A DNA stretch of 64,000 nucleotides from Bradyrhizobium guangdongense (GTDB lineage: Bacteria > Pseudomonadota > Alphaproteobacteria > Rhizobiales > Xanthobacteraceae), in NCBI RefSeq assembly GCF_004114975.1, contig NZ_CP030051.1:5766001-5830000 (forward strand). The letters run 5' to 3'. Each line of letters opens with the position of its first letter. Positions within the stretch are counted from its first letter, which is position 1. Of the stretch, positions 10,272 through 19,784 are shown piece after piece. Made by a program: the position numbers and the translations under genes. The notes beneath the pieces were generated by a model. It was not told where the DNA came from. It saw only the letters and a program-made list of their open reading frames with translations, and searched no databases.

Positions 10272-11270
10272 GTGTTCATCGCCACGAACCGAAAGGCTCA
10301 CCAGGTGGAAGACGAACTGCTTTTGAAACTGGAGCAGCGTCTGGGTCGGATCCACGCCCGGCAGCGGCTTGGCATCGAAGCTGATCATGAGGCACAGATC
10401 TTCGGCCAGGGACTCAACTTCTTCCATATCGAGAACTGGTATTCTGTCCATTCGCTGATACGAAATATTCTGAAGCTGTCCGGGCTGTACTGGCGGGGCC
10501 GCCGAAATGCCGAGCGCATTGCGGTGAAATATAACACGATCGAATGTGCAAATTTACCAGCTCTGTTCGACAGCTTCACGATCCTTCACATCAGCGATCC
10601 CCACGTCGATATGAGCCAGCGCGCCATGCGGCGCCTGGTCGAGCTGATCCCAGGGCTGGACTATGATTTATGCGTCCTCACCGGCGACTATCGTGGCAAG
10701 ACTTTCGGAGCGTTCGACGCCGCGCTGGAGGGCATGGCACGGGTAGTTGCCCACCTGAAGCAACCCGTTCTCGGCGTGCTTGGCAATCACGACACCATCA
10801 GGATGCTGCCCGGTCTGGAGGCGATGGGCATACGCATGCTCCAGAACGAGTGCGCGACGATCAAGCGCGGCGAGGAGGAGATATTTGTCGCCGGGATCGA
10901 CGATGCGCATTATTTCAGAGTAGATAACATTGAGAAGGTCGGGTCGGAGATCCCCGACGGCGCATTCTCGATCCTGCTGTCCCACACCCCGGAAATCTAC
11001 CGACAGGCGGCGCATGCCGGGTTCGATGTGCTACTCGGCGGACATACGCACGGAGGTCAGATCTGCCTGCCGGGCTCGATCCCCATCACGCTTGACTCGG
11101 TGCTACCACGTCGGATGGGCGCGGGCGCCTGGCGCTATCGCGGCATGGTCGGGTACACCTCCGTGGGCGCGGGATCAAGCGTCGTTGCCGTGCGCTTCAA
11201 TTGCCTGCCAGAAATCACGCTGCACCGATTGTGCCGCCCAGCCGATCCCTCTAATAGGGCTGATCCCTGA
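10272..11270 (+). CDS. Calcineurin-like metallophosphoesterase
   Basis: 332 residues from GTG 10272 (GTG 10305, 11 codons later, follows an AAGG and is equally possible). After about 90 residues with no known fold, including the membrane-proximal-looking NFFHIENWYSVHSLIRN, the phosphoesterase motifs appear in order: HISDPHVDM, LTGDY, GNHD, LLSHTPE and GGHTHGGQI. The first motif has Pro in place of the usual Leu (SDLH). These bind two metal ions. Similar enzymes act on UDP-diacylglucosamine or unknown phosphoesters near the membrane. The last 20 bp overlap the convergent CDP-archaeol-synthase-like gene. Confidence 0.85.
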   Translation: MFIATNRKAHQVEDELLLKLEQRLGRIHARQRLGIEADHEAQIFGQGLNFFHIENWYSVHSLIRNILKLSGLYWRGRRNAERIAVKYNTIECANLPALFDSFTILHISDPHVDMSQRAMRRLVELIPGLDYDLCVLTGDYRGKTFGAFDAALEGMARVVAHLKQPVLGVLGNHDTIRMLPGLEAMGIRMLQNECATIKRGEEEIFVAGIDDAHYFRVDNIEKVGSEIPDGAFSILLSHTPEIYRQAAHAGFDVLLGGHTHGGQICLPGSIPITLDSVLPRRMGAGAWRYRGMVGYTSVGAGSSVVAVRFNCLPEITLHRLCRPADPSNRADP

Positions 11271-11739
11271 TACGCAACATGTACAGCACGCGAGAGATCG
11301 CGAGCTCGCCAACGAAGAACATCAAGACGACGACGAAAATGTCGGCGTCGCTCAGCCCCAGGCTCTCCTGGCAAGCCAGGAGCGGAAACAGCGATTCCGG
11401 AACCTGGTCCAAACCCACCGCCTGGCTGCTCGGTGGCATCTTCATGCGCCGTTTCAAGAAGCTGGAGAACAGGTCTCCCGCCATCGCGACGATCGCGACT
11501 GCAGCACCGACTTCGTAGCTTAAGCCAAGAAGAGCTCCGCCGAATGCGGTCACGACGATTGACGCGACGATGCCGCGAACGGTCTTCGACGCTCCGAATA
11601 CCGGTCGGCCGTCAAAGAACAGAAGTCCTCCATCCAACGCGAAGGCGAAACGAGCGCCGAGGAGCTTCTTCGCCGCGACCGGCGCCCCGTTTGCGAGCGT
11701 CAGAAGCACAATTGCGTAAAGAATCGGGAATGTGGACAT
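11251..11739 (-). CDS. CDP-archaeol synthase-like membrane protein (CarS/DUF46)
   Basis: 162 residues with four to five membrane segments. Landmarks of the CarS family are ANGAPVAAKKLLG at about 17-29, LFFDGRPVFGASKTVRG (the substrate-binding loop) and MAGDLFSSFLKRRMKMPPSS, followed by GLDQVPESLFP. In archaea the family makes CDP-archaeol; bacterial members have an unproven role, probably CTP-dependent activation of a lipid. ATG 11739 is chosen over TTG 11742. It is convergent with the phosphoesterase gene and downstream of the GH4 gene with 106 bp between. Confidence 0.8.
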   Translation of the reverse strand: MSTFPILYAIVLLTLANGAPVAAKKLLGARFAFALDGGLLFFDGRPVFGASKTVRGIVASIVVTAFGGALLGLSYEVGAAVAIVAMAGDLFSSFLKRRMKMPPSSQAVGLDQVPESLFPLLACQESLGLSDADIFVVVLMFFVGELAISRVLYMLRIRDQPY

Positions 11740-11845
11740 CAAGCATCTCGCTTGCGATGAACCGCCGTCGGAGCGTGCACCGCGGCGTCGAGCAACTACC
11801 TAACGAAATAGCGCGTTCCAAGCGCCGCCGAACCTGAACCTTCTT

Positions 11846-13126
11846 TCATATGCACCTACGAATGTAGGGCCGATTGATTTCCCACAGCTCGTCGAGCAGC
11901 CCTCGCGCGGCGTCCTCCGAATTTATGACGGGATCGATCAGCAGTGCCTGCAGTGCGAGCTCCTTTGAGCCCTGCATAGCCGCCTCGACCGCGAGCTGCT
12001 GAACGCCGACCTGGATTGCCATCAGCTTGGAGACCGCATCCGGAAGCGGTCCCAAGGAAACAGGGTGAATTCCCGCGGCATCTGCAACGACGGGTACTTC
12101 GACCGCCGCGTTGACCGGCAGATTGGGGATAATTCCGCAGTTAGGGACAACGGCTGACTCGATCAGCTGCTTGCGGTCAAGAAGGACCGACGAAATGATG
12201 GTTGCAGCGCGTTCGCCGGAGGGCTGGAACCACCACGACGGGATTGATGCCCTGCCAGCAAGGACATCATCTATCAGTCGCATCAGCTTGCCACGTTCGT
12301 CCTCGTCCCAGCCGAAGTTGTAACCGCCCTCGCCCGCCTCCCATCCGAACGACAAATACTCGCCGACATGCGCATCGCCGCAGCCAAGCCAGTAGCCAAA
12401 GCCGCGCAACAACTTTCGCGTCAGCGGTGCGACGGACGCATTGACACTCTTTTCCTTCTCTTTGAGAAGCGGATAGAGATCGGCACCGGTCTCACGGTCA
12501 CGGATCTGCATGAGGCACTGAAAATGGTTCAGACCGGCGCCCCAGACATCGATCCGCTCCTCAGGCAGCCCCAGTATCGAAGCCACCTGCCCGCGCGCCA
12601 AAAAGATGCCATGGCATAGGCCCAGGCTCCGAATCGTACTGTGCTGGCCGAGGGCCAGAATGATCCGACTCTCCGGATTGGAAAAGTTGATGAAGAGCGC
12701 TCGCGGGCAGCGCCGCTCCATCTCTCGCACGAAACCGAAGACGACCGGCAACGTCCTCAACGTGAAGAACAATCCGCCCGGTCCCCCATTTTCGCCGAGC
12801 GTGTGGCGAATGCCGTATTTCCGCGGCACCTCGAAATCAAAGCGCCACAGTCGATTGCGATCGATCGCTGTCGAATGAACAACGAAGTCCGCGCCGTCCA
12901 GCGCCGCGCGCCAATCCGTCGTCGATTCGATCCTCAACCCTGCCCCCTTCTTTTCATTGAGCAACTGCGCAAGGCGTAGCGAACGATCAAGCCGTTCGAT
13001 GTTCCGACCCACCAGGATCAACTCGCTGCCCGCAAGATCGGACGTTGAGAACAGGTCTCGAAACATGCTCATGCCGAACGCCGCGCTGCTGGCGCCCAGA
13101 AACACGATCTTGCTCATGGAAGGCAT
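11846..13126 (-). CDS. GH4 family glycosidase (NAD+/metal-dependent)
   Basis: 426 residues from ATG 13126, which has GGAG 8 nt upstream; longer forms run into the divergent promoter. The N-terminal Rossmann motif [14 protein letters not shown] binds NAD+. INFSNPES, the metal-binding Cys-His pair in GLCHG and the His of AGLNHF are the landmarks of GH4 enzymes of the AglA/LplD branch, which act by an oxidation-elimination mechanism on alpha-glucosides, alpha-galactosides or galacturonides. Cytosolic. It is divergent from ppsA with a FixK2-type box between, 54 nt from this start. Confidence 0.88.
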   Translation of the reverse strand: MPSMSKIVFLGASSAAFGMSMFRDLFSTSDLAGSELILVGRNIERLDRSLRLAQLLNEKKGAGLRIESTTDWRAALDGADFVVHSTAIDRNRLWRFDFEVPRKYGIRHTLGENGGPGGLFFTLRTLPVVFGFVREMERRCPRALFINFSNPESRIILALGQHSTIRSLGLCHGIFLARGQVASILGLPEERIDVWGAGLNHFQCLMQIRDRETGADLYPLLKEKEKSVNASVAPLTRKLLRGFGYWLGCGDAHVGEYLSFGWEAGEGGYNFGWDEDERGKLMRLIDDVLAGRASIPSWWFQPSGERAATIISSVLLDRKQLIESAVVPNCGIIPNLPVNAAVEVPVVADAAGIHPVSLGPLPDAVSKLMAIQVGVQQLAVEAAMQGSKELALQALLIDPVINSEDAARGLLDELWEINRPYIRRCI

Positions 13127-13179
13127 CTCGATGCTCCGGTCTCCTCTATTGAGCATGCGTTGTTTGCCAAAGCCGATCT

Positions 13180-13193
13180 TGCGCAAGATCAAG
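13180..13193. promoter_or_regulatory. FixK2-type box, TTGCGCAAGATCAA
   Basis: Fits TTG(A/C)-N6-(T/G)CAA exactly. It sits between the GH4 gene (start 13126, minus, 54 nt away) and ppsA (start 13268 or 13283, plus, 75-90 nt away), so it could serve both divergent genes. Confidence 0.55.
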
Positions 13194-13282
13194 CTGCCTT
13201 CCTTTGAGCCGCATATTCTGCGGAAATGCAGATGCGCCTTGCCGCGCGCGAAAGGTCCTCCGCTGCAATGCGAGAAAACGCG

Positions 13283-15703
13283 ATGGCCAACTCTAGCTAC
13301 ATCCGGCGTTTCGGCGAGATCGGTCTCGACGATGTGCCCTTGGTGGGCGGCAAGACCGCATCGCTCGGCGAGCTCTATTCGGCACTCGCCAGCGCAGGCG
13401 TGAGGGTGCCAAACGGCTTTGCGATCACCGCCGCCGCCTACCGGGATGCGCTGACCGCGAGCGGTGCATGGGACGAATTACACGAGCTGCTGTCCGGACT
13501 GGACAAGCGCAAAATTGCCGATCTGGCCAGACGCGCTACGGCAGCCCGCGCGATTGTGTACGACGCAACTGATCGCGCTGATTTGCGCGCCAGCGTAGCA
13601 GCAGCCTACGGCGAGCTCGAAAAGCAGTATGGCCGCAATCTTGCTGTTGCGGTGCGCAGTTCGGCGACTGCCGAGGATTTGCCGACCGCCAGCTTCGCGG
13701 GGCAGCATGACAGCTTTCTCAACATTCGTGGCGCTCGCGCGCTATTCGATGCGTGCCGCCGCTGCTTTGCTTCGCTGTTTACCGACCGCGCCATCTCTTA
13801 TCGCATCGACAATGGCTTCGATCATTTCAAGGTCGCGCTTTCGGTCGCTGTCATGAAGATGGTGCGGTCCGATCTCGCGGCCAGCGGCGTGATGTTCACA
13901 CTGGATACTGAATCCGGATTTCGAGATGTCGTTTTCATAACGGGCGCCTACGGGCTCGGCGAAAACATCGTTCAAGGCGTGGTCGAACCCGATGAGTTCT
14001 ATGTCCACAAACCGACCTTCAAGACGGGATCTCGTGCGGTTCTGTCCCGTCGCCTCGGCGCCAAGGACAAGAGAATGGTGTATGGCAGTGGCCGCTCGAC
14101 CACGCGCAATGTGGCCGCTTCGCCCATCGAACGCCGCCGCTACTGCATTTCGGACCAGGACGTTCTCGAACTCGCCGGCTATGCCATTGCGGTGGAGGAC
14201 CATTACTCGGCTAAGGCGGGGGCCCCCATGCCAATGGACATCGAGTGGGCCAAGGACGGCAAGGACGGCGAGCTCTACATCATCCAGGCGCGGCCGGAGA
14301 CCGTCGCGTCGCAGAGGAGCCCTGCCACGTTGGAGAGCTACAACCTGAAATCGAAAGGGCGCGAGCTCGCGAGCGGCCGAGCCGTCGGCGAAAAGATCGC
14401 GACCGGCAATATCCGCAAGGTCGCGACCAAACAGGATCTGCGCTCGTTCAAGCCCGGTGAGGTGCTGGTCGCACCGTCAACGAGTCCCGATTGGGAACCG
14501 GTCATGAAGCAGGCCGCCGCAATCATTACCGATCATGGGGGACGGACCTGCCATGCAGCGATTGTTGCACGAGAGCTGGGTATACCGGCTGTGGTCGGCA
14601 CGGAGAACTTCAGCCGCAATGCCAGGAACGGTACGAGCGTTACGGTTTCCTGTGCGGAAGGGGATATCGGCCACGTTTACGAAGGGGCCGTGCCATTTGA
14701 GGTCGAGCACATCGCAATTAGCGCACTGAAGGCTCCGCGGACCGAAATCATGGTCAATCTCGGCAACCCGGAAATTGCATTGAAGACAGCGATGCTGCCA
14801 AGTTCCGGGGTCGGACTTGCTCGAATGGAGTTCATCATCAATCAGCACATCGGCGTGCACCCGATGGCCTTGGCCTGTCCGGAAAAGGTCAAGTCCGCAA
14901 AGGATCGGCAAAGAGTCAGGCGGCTTACTGAAGCGTACGCCAAGCCAGCCGATTTCTTCGTCGAGCGATTGTCCGAGGGAGTCGGCTTGATTGCGGCGGC
15001 CTTTTACCCGCGCCCCGTGATCATCCGCCTCTCCGATTTCAAGACCAACGAATACGCCAACCTGATTGCCGGGTCCGACTTCGAAGCGAAGGAAGAGAAC
15101 CCGATGATCGGATTTCGCGGCGCCGCCCGCTATGCGCATCCCGCCTACGCGCCGGGCTTCGCGCTGGAATGTGCGGCCCTGCGGCGGGTCGTGAAGGAAA
15201 TGGGTTTGACCAATCTGAAGGTCATGATTCCATTCTGCCGCCGCGTGGACGAGGCGCGCCGCGTGATCCAGGCCATGGGCGAACATGGCCTGAAGCAGGG
15301 CGAGAGTGGTCTTGAGATCTTCATGATGTGCGAGATACCGAACAACGTCATCTTGATCGACCAATTCGCCGAGCTGTTCGATGGCTTCTCGATCGGCTCC
15401 AACGACCTTACCCAACTCACCCTCGGAGTGGACCGCGATTCCGACATCGTGGCGTTCGATTTCGACGAGCGAGACCCCGGTGTGCTGGAGATGTTGCGCA
15501 TGGCCGTCAAGGGCGCAAAGCGCAACCGGCGCCATATTGGAATATGCGGCGAAGCACCGGCGAACTATCCCGAGATCGCGGCCTTTCTTGCAGAACTCGA
15601 AATTGATTCCATCAGCGTCAATCCGTCGAGCGTCCTGCGCACGATCAACGTCGTGCGAGAGGCCGAGCAGAAGGGCCGACTGCGTCGGGTGGGCTCAACC
15701 TGA
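13283..15703 (+). CDS. ppsA: Phosphoenolpyruvate synthase
   Basis: 806 residues, close to the 792 of E. coli PpsA. Domain order: N-terminal ATP-binding part with [18 protein letters not shown] and [19 protein letters not shown]; central swivelling domain with the phosphorylated His at about 424 in [11 protein letters not shown]-terminal PEP/pyruvate barrel with MCEIPNNV and the catalytic Cys in IGICGEAP. It makes PEP from pyruvate and ATP, opening gluconeogenesis. Starts at 13226 and 13268 are in frame but have no better ribosome site; 13283 ([12 protein letters not shown]) fits the family N-terminus. A FixK2-type box lies about 90 nt upstream. Confidence 0.9.
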   Translation: MANSSYIRRFGEIGLDDVPLVGGKTASLGELYSALASAGVRVPNGFAITAAAYRDALTASGAWDELHELLSGLDKRKIADLARRATAARAIVYDATDRADLRASVAAAYGELEKQYGRNLAVAVRSSATAEDLPTASFAGQHDSFLNIRGARALFDACRRCFASLFTDRAISYRIDNGFDHFKVALSVAVMKMVRSDLAASGVMFTLDTESGFRDVVFITGAYGLGENIVQGVVEPDEFYVHKPTFKTGSRAVLSRRLGAKDKRMVYGSGRSTTRNVAASPIERRRYCISDQDVLELAGYAIAVEDHYSAKAGAPMPMDIEWAKDGKDGELYIIQARPETVASQRSPATLESYNLKSKGRELASGRAVGEKIATGNIRKVATKQDLRSFKPGEVLVAPSTSPDWEPVMKQAAAIITDHGGRTCHAAIVARELGIPAVVGTENFSRNARNGTSVTVSCAEGDIGHVYEGAVPFEVEHIAISALKAPRTEIMVNLGNPEIALKTAMLPSSGVGLARMEFIINQHIGVHPMALACPEKVKSAKDRQRVRRLTEAYAKPADFFVERLSEGVGLIAAAFYPRPVIIRLSDFKTNEYANLIAGSDFEAKEENPMIGFRGAARYAHPAYAPGFALECAALRRVVKEMGLTNLKVMIPFCRRVDEARRVIQAMGEHGLKQGESGLEIFMMCEIPNNVILIDQFAELFDGFSIGSNDLTQLTLGVDRDSDIVAFDFDERDPGVLEMLRMAVKGAKRNRRHIGICGEAPANYPEIAAFLAELEIDSISVNPSSVLRTINVVREAEQKGRLRRVGST

Positions 15704-15709
15704 TTGGTC

Positions 15710-15905
15710 TCAGTCTATTCCGATGAGATGCCTCTCGATCTTCCCCACGGGATGCTTGGTCAGATGCTTGTGCAATTCGGCTGCGGTCAGCGCCTTCGCA
15801 TCAGGTCGGCCAGCATCCTCGGCGGCGCGACCATCACGACCTCGGGCACCTTCTGGGCCTCGTCAGTTTGGTGCGCGTCGGACTCGCGGCCGCCGATCAG
15901 CGCCC
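15710..15905 (-). pseudogene. Host attachment protein remnant (frameshifted, N-terminus lost)
   Basis: On the minus strand one frame reads VPEVVMVAPPRMLADLM and meets a stop; a second frame then reads ALTAAELHKHLTKHPVGKIE and ends at 15710. Together they reproduce the C-terminus of the host-attachment (Rtt-type) family, whose members end with APPRTLADLR...DLTKHPVGEIEKHL. One frameshift near 15770-15790 and absence of any N-terminal half show a decayed gene. It lies 74 bp from the 3' end of tRNA-Gln. Confidence 0.7.
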
Positions 15906-15978
15906 GGCTATTGCTAGGACCTTCAGCTCTGTCGCTTGGGTAAAGCTACTTACGTAACGAACTCAGGAGCTTAAGTAC

Positions 15979-16053
15979 TGGCTGGGGCGGGAGGGATCGA
16001 ACCTCCGAATGGCGGAATCAAAATCCGCTGCCTTACCGCTTGGCTACGCCCCA
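15979..16053 (-). tRNA. tRNA-Gln (TTG)
   Basis: Reading the minus strand from 16053: acceptor stem TGGGGCG pairs with CGCCCCA, discriminator G, encoded CCA at 15981-15979. The anticodon stem GCGGA/TCCGC encloses loop TTTTGAT with anticodon TTG. The T arm is GGAGG-TTCGATC-CCTCC. U1-A72 is typical for glutamine tRNA. The 3' end points towards the accessory genes at lower coordinates, the side on which tRNA-integrating islands insert. Confidence 0.97.
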
Positions 16054-16302
16054 TCAGGTGAGCGAGGGAACGGCGAAAGCACTCGCATCCGCAGATTCTC
16101 CTCGGTCGCAGCCGGTCTATAGGGAGCGGCCCGGCATTTCAACCGCCCGGAGGGGCAAAATACCACGGGCCGGAATGCGGCCGGCGCCACACCTTGTTAT
16201 TATAGGCCCTCCCCGACGCCCGATGCGGTCCCGTATCGCGGCCATTGAGACCTGCGGCGTTTCATGGGAATACGGCGCCAAACCTGTCCTCGGGAGTGAG
16301 CC
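16054..16302. other. Intergenic, no gene seen
   Basis: 249 bp between tRNA-Gln and the acyl-CoA dehydrogenase. It must hold the promoters of both, but no confident -35/-10 pair or repeat was recognised. Confidence 0.5.
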
Positions 16303-18081
16303 ATGACCTACCGCGCGCCGATTTCTGACATGCTGCTGTCGCTCAACCATGGCGCCGGGCTGAAGGCCGCCGTGGACGCCGGCCATTACGGCGATTTCGA
16401 CGCCGATATTACCGCAGCCGTGCTGGAAGAAGCCGCCAAATTCGCGACCGAGGTGCTGGCGCCGTTGAACAAGGTCGGCGACGAGCACGGCATCAAGCTT
16501 GACCAGGGCAAGGTCACGACCGCGCCGGGCTGGCCCGATGCCTACAAGCGCTGGACCGAGGGCGGCTGGAACGCGGTCTCGGGCCCCGAGGATTTCGGCG
16601 GCCAAGGCCTGCCGCTCGCGATCAACGCCGCCTGCACCGAGATCTGGAGCGCCGCCAACGTCGCCTTCGGTCTCTGCCCGCTGCTGACGGCGTCCGCGAT
16701 CGAAGCGCTCGATGCGCATGGCAGCGACGAGCTGAAGAAGATCTATCTCGAAAAACTCGTCTCCGGCGAATGGACCGGCACGATGCAACTCACCGAGGCG
16801 CAGGCCGGCTCCGATGTCGGCGCGCTGCGCACCCGGGCCGAAAAGCAGGCCGACGGCACCTATCGCATCAAGGGGACGAAGATCTTCATCACCTACGGCG
16901 AGCACGACATGACCGACAACATCGTGCATTTCGTGCTGGCGCGCCTGCCGGACGCCCCCGCCGGCACCAAGGGGATCTCGCTCTTTCTCGTGCCGAAGTT
17001 CATGGTCAATGCCGACGGCTCGCTCGGGGCGCGCAACGACATCTTTGCTTCAGGCGTCGAGCACAAGCTCGGCATGCACGCCTCCCCGACCTGCACCATG
17101 ACCATGGGCGATCATGGCGGCGCCATCGGATTCCTGATCGGCGAAGAGAACCAGGGCATGCGCTGCATGTTCACCATGATGAACCAGGCGCGGCTCGGCG
17201 TCGGTCTCGAGGGTGTCGGCGTTGCCGATCGCGCTTATCAGCAGGCATTGTCCTACGCGCAGGAGCGCAAGCAGGGCCGCGCAATCGGCAAGAAGGGCGA
17301 CGGGTCCGATGCGATCTTCGTCCATCCCGACGTCAAGCGCATGCTGATGCGGATGCGGGCGCAGACCGCGGCCGCGCGCACCATCTGCTATGCCACCGCC
17401 GTCGCGCTCGACGTCTCCATGCGCGCCAAGGACCCGCAGGTGCGCGCCGACGCGGCTGCACGCGCGGCGCTGCTGACGCCGATGGCAAAGGGCTATTCGA
17501 CCGATATCGGCAACGAAGTCGCCTATCTTGGCGTGCAGGTGCATGGCGGCATGGGCTTCATCGAGGAGACCGGCGCCGCGCAGCATTATCGCGATGCGCG
17601 GATCACGGCGATCTACGAGGGCACCAACGGCATCCAGGCGATCGACCTCGTCACGCGCAAGCTGGCCGCCAATGGCGGCGCGTCGGTGTGGGCGCTGCTC
17701 GATGAGCTTTCCGCCGTCGTCAGCCAAGTCGAGGCCTCCAACGATCCCGCCTTCGGCACCACGGGCGTGAAGTTGCGCGAGGCACTGGAGGCGTTGACAC
17801 GCACCAGCAAATGGCTGCTCGAGCGCTTCACGTCCGCGCCGAACGAGGCGCTGGCCGGCGCGACGCCGTATCTGCAGCAGTTCGGCTCGACGCTCGGCGG
17901 CTGCATGCTGGCCTCTGAGGCGCTCGCGGCCAAGGCCGGCGGCATCACGGATGCCGCACGCTACGTCTCGCTGGCGCGCTTCTTCGCCGAGAACATCGCC
18001 GTGCAGGCTGGCGGCCTCGAGCGCACCGTGACCGAGAGTGCCGAGTCGGTCGCGGCGGCGGATGCAGTGCTGTTGGGGTAA
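16303..18081 (+). CDS. Acyl-CoA dehydrogenase, long DmdC/AcdC type
   Basis: 592 residues, longer than the usual 380-400 because it carries the extra C-terminal domain of the DmdC-like group. MQLTEAQAGSDVGALRTRA and GTKIFITYGEHDM form the FAD/substrate region; the catalytic Glu is at about 438 in IYEGTNGIQAIDL, followed by RKLAANGG. The N-terminal MTYRAPISDMLLSL is characteristic of this group. Members include 3-methylmercaptopropionyl-CoA dehydrogenase, but many act in ordinary fatty acid oxidation, so the substrate is open. Monocistronic; the next gene is convergent behind a palindromic repeat. Confidence 0.88.
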   Translation: MTYRAPISDMLLSLNHGAGLKAAVDAGHYGDFDADITAAVLEEAAKFATEVLAPLNKVGDEHGIKLDQGKVTTAPGWPDAYKRWTEGGWNAVSGPEDFGGQGLPLAINAACTEIWSAANVAFGLCPLLTASAIEALDAHGSDELKKIYLEKLVSGEWTGTMQLTEAQAGSDVGALRTRAEKQADGTYRIKGTKIFITYGEHDMTDNIVHFVLARLPDAPAGTKGISLFLVPKFMVNADGSLGARNDIFASGVEHKLGMHASPTCTMTMGDHGGAIGFLIGEENQGMRCMFTMMNQARLGVGLEGVGVADRAYQQALSYAQERKQGRAIGKKGDGSDAIFVHPDVKRMLMRMRAQTAAARTICYATAVALDVSMRAKDPQVRADAAARAALLTPMAKGYSTDIGNEVAYLGVQVHGGMGFIEETGAAQHYRDARITAIYEGTNGIQAIDLVTRKLAANGGASVWALLDELSAVVSQVEASNDPAFGTTGVKLREALEALTRTSKWLLERFTSAPNEALAGATPYLQQFGSTLGGCMLASEALAAKAGGITDAARYVSLARFFAENIAVQAGGLERTVTESAESVAAADAVLLG

Positions 18082-18100
18082 GCTGAGACGGCCTCCCGAT

Positions 18101-18247
18101 CCGTCATCGTGAGGTGCGAGTGGCGCGATGCGGAGCATCGCGGCGGGAGCTCGAAGGATGTACGGCCGAGATGGAGCCGGGCCGTCGCCCTTCGAGGCTT
18201 GCCCAGCGGCGCTGATGCGCCACTGGGCGCACACCTCAGGGTGACGG
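18101..18247. repeat. Palindromic intergenic repeat with internal hairpins
   Basis: The element is bounded by imperfect inverted ends CCGTCATCGTGAGGTG and CACCTCAGGGTGACGG. Inside are a strong hairpin GCCCAG-C-GGCGC-TGAT-GCGCC-A-CTGGGC (about 18201-18228) and a smaller GCGATGCGGAGCATCGC. Similar elements are scattered through Bradyrhizobium and Rhodopseudomonas genomes. The right end supplies the last codons and the stop of the convergent MFS gene. Confidence 0.75.
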
Positions 18248-19486
18248 TGCTAGATTTCGCTTGGTTTCGGCCTTTCTCCCGGGCCGCCACAGCACGAGCC
18301 CGGCCGCGAGGACATCGAGCGCCGCGCACATCGCAAACGCCATCGTGTAGTCGCCGCTCGCGCTGCGCACGAGGCCGACGATGCCGGGGCCGAACGCGCT
18401 GACGATGCCGCCGATCGACGTCCCCAGCCCCATGGCGGCGGCGAAGGCCGTGCTGCCGATCTCACGCTGAATGATCAGTGGCGGGAACGTGATCATGTTG
18501 CCGATCGAGAAGCCGTAGAGGGCACAGCACCCGAGCAGCACAGCCGGGCTCGTGCTTTGCAGCAGAACCAGCAGCGCCGCTGCCTGACTGATCATCGACA
18601 CCGCGCAGGCAAGCCGCGGATCGAGCCGGTCGACGAACAGGCCGAGCGTCAGCCGGCCGACCACGGCCATCGCAGCCATGATCGTCACGGCGAGGCCCGC
18701 ACTGGCGCGGCCGATCAGCGGCTCGAGAAACGTCACCTGATGGATGATGAATCCCATCTGCGCCAGCAGCGCGAACGCGATCGGCAGCACCATGGTCCAG
18801 AACGATGCGTTGGCGAGCAGTTCCTTCCGCGAATGACGCGCCGGCTTGCCCCGGCGGGGCGAACCTTCAGCTGAATTGAGCGCCGTTTCGACCGGCCAGC
18901 CGGTAAAGACGACAACCACCGGCAACACCAGCACCACCATCACGATCGTGGCCGCCAGCATGGCCGAGCGGAAGCCGATACTGCCGCTCAGGGCCAGCAG
19001 AACCGGAACAAGGATGATGCCGCCGCACGTAGCACCGTTGAAGGCAAGGCTGAGCGCGAGGCCGCGGCGCCGCTCGAACCAGGAATTCAGCACGGTCGCG
19101 ATCACCACCGAGCCCATGCCGGTCCAGCCGACCGACATCAGCGCATAGGCAAGATAGAGCTGCCAGGGTGCCTGCATCAGTCCGAGCAGCGCTGTCGAGG
19201 CGCCAAGCGCGATCAGTCCGCACAGGATCAGCGCGCGCAGCCCGATGCGGGCGAGCAGATCGTCGGTGAAGATGACGAGGATGGAGGTCAGCAGAAACGA
19301 GAAGGTGCTGGCCGCCGAGACCAGCGTGCCAGGCCAGCCATGGGCGCGCTGAAGCTCGGCGAGATAGACGCCTTGGCCGTAGAGACCGAAGCCGAACATG
19401 AAGAAGGCCATCAGGAAGCAGGCCAGAACTACGCGCCAGCCGCGATAACCCAGCGAGAATTCGTCAAGGCTTGTTGCGACAACCAT
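18236..19486 (-). CDS. MFS transporter
   Basis: 416 residues with 12 predicted membrane helices. The first helices contain GWRVVLACFLMAFFMFGFGLYGQG, and the loop 2-3 and 8-9 motifs are weak but present (DDLLARIGLR; VDRLDPRLA). The central cytosolic loop with RRGKPARHSRKELL separates the two halves. It resembles the monocarboxylate/oxalate-formate-like branch; substrate unknown. It probably imports or exports a small acid through the inner membrane. The C-terminus LAPSP and stop are encoded inside the palindromic repeat 18101-18247, so the tail has been altered by that element. Confidence 0.82.
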   Translation of the reverse strand: MVVATSLDEFSLGYRGWRVVLACFLMAFFMFGFGLYGQGVYLAELQRAHGWPGTLVSAASTFSFLLTSILVIFTDDLLARIGLRALILCGLIALGASTALLGLMQAPWQLYLAYALMSVGWTGMGSVVIATVLNSWFERRRGLALSLAFNGATCGGIILVPVLLALSGSIGFRSAMLAATIVMVVLVLPVVVVFTGWPVETALNSAEGSPRRGKPARHSRKELLANASFWTMVLPIAFALLAQMGFIIHQVTFLEPLIGRASAGLAVTIMAAMAVVGRLTLGLFVDRLDPRLACAVSMISQAAALLVLLQSTSPAVLLGCCALYGFSIGNMITFPPLIIQREIGSTAFAAAMGLGTSIGGIVSAFGPGIVGLVRSASGDYTMAFAMCAALDVLAAGLVLWRPGRKAETKRNLAPSP

Positions 19487-19784
19487 CGATCGAGCATGGC
19501 CTGATCAAACAAAGAGGACCGATCGTGCCGCACAACCACCAGTTTTTCAATTGAAACATTGTAGCCCATTGTTGCAACGCGCAAGAGCGCCGCGGGTATT
19601 TTGACGCGCTTCACCCCACGGTTCCTCCTGACGAACGCAACCATCGGGCGGCTGTCATGCAATCACTCGTTGGCATGACGGCTGAAATGATTGATCCATA
19701 GCATTGGCACCCCTGCCGGATCATGTAGGCTGAGCCTCGTAAGACTCGCCGATGGCAGGCGAGCGGCGGCCGCAGGGAGTGTTC
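19487..19784. other. Divergent promoter region, no gene seen
   Basis: 298 bp between the MFS gene and the enoyl-CoA hydratase. It has an AT-richer block near 19545-19580 (TTTTTCAATTGAAACATTG) holding the palindrome TTCAATTGAA, a possible operator or promoter. No ORF with a ribosome site was found. Confidence 0.4.

Noticed and set aside
10099..10326. 75-residue frame behind pfkB
   Set aside because: No ribosome site, no recognisable product; overlaps the start of the phosphoesterase in another frame.
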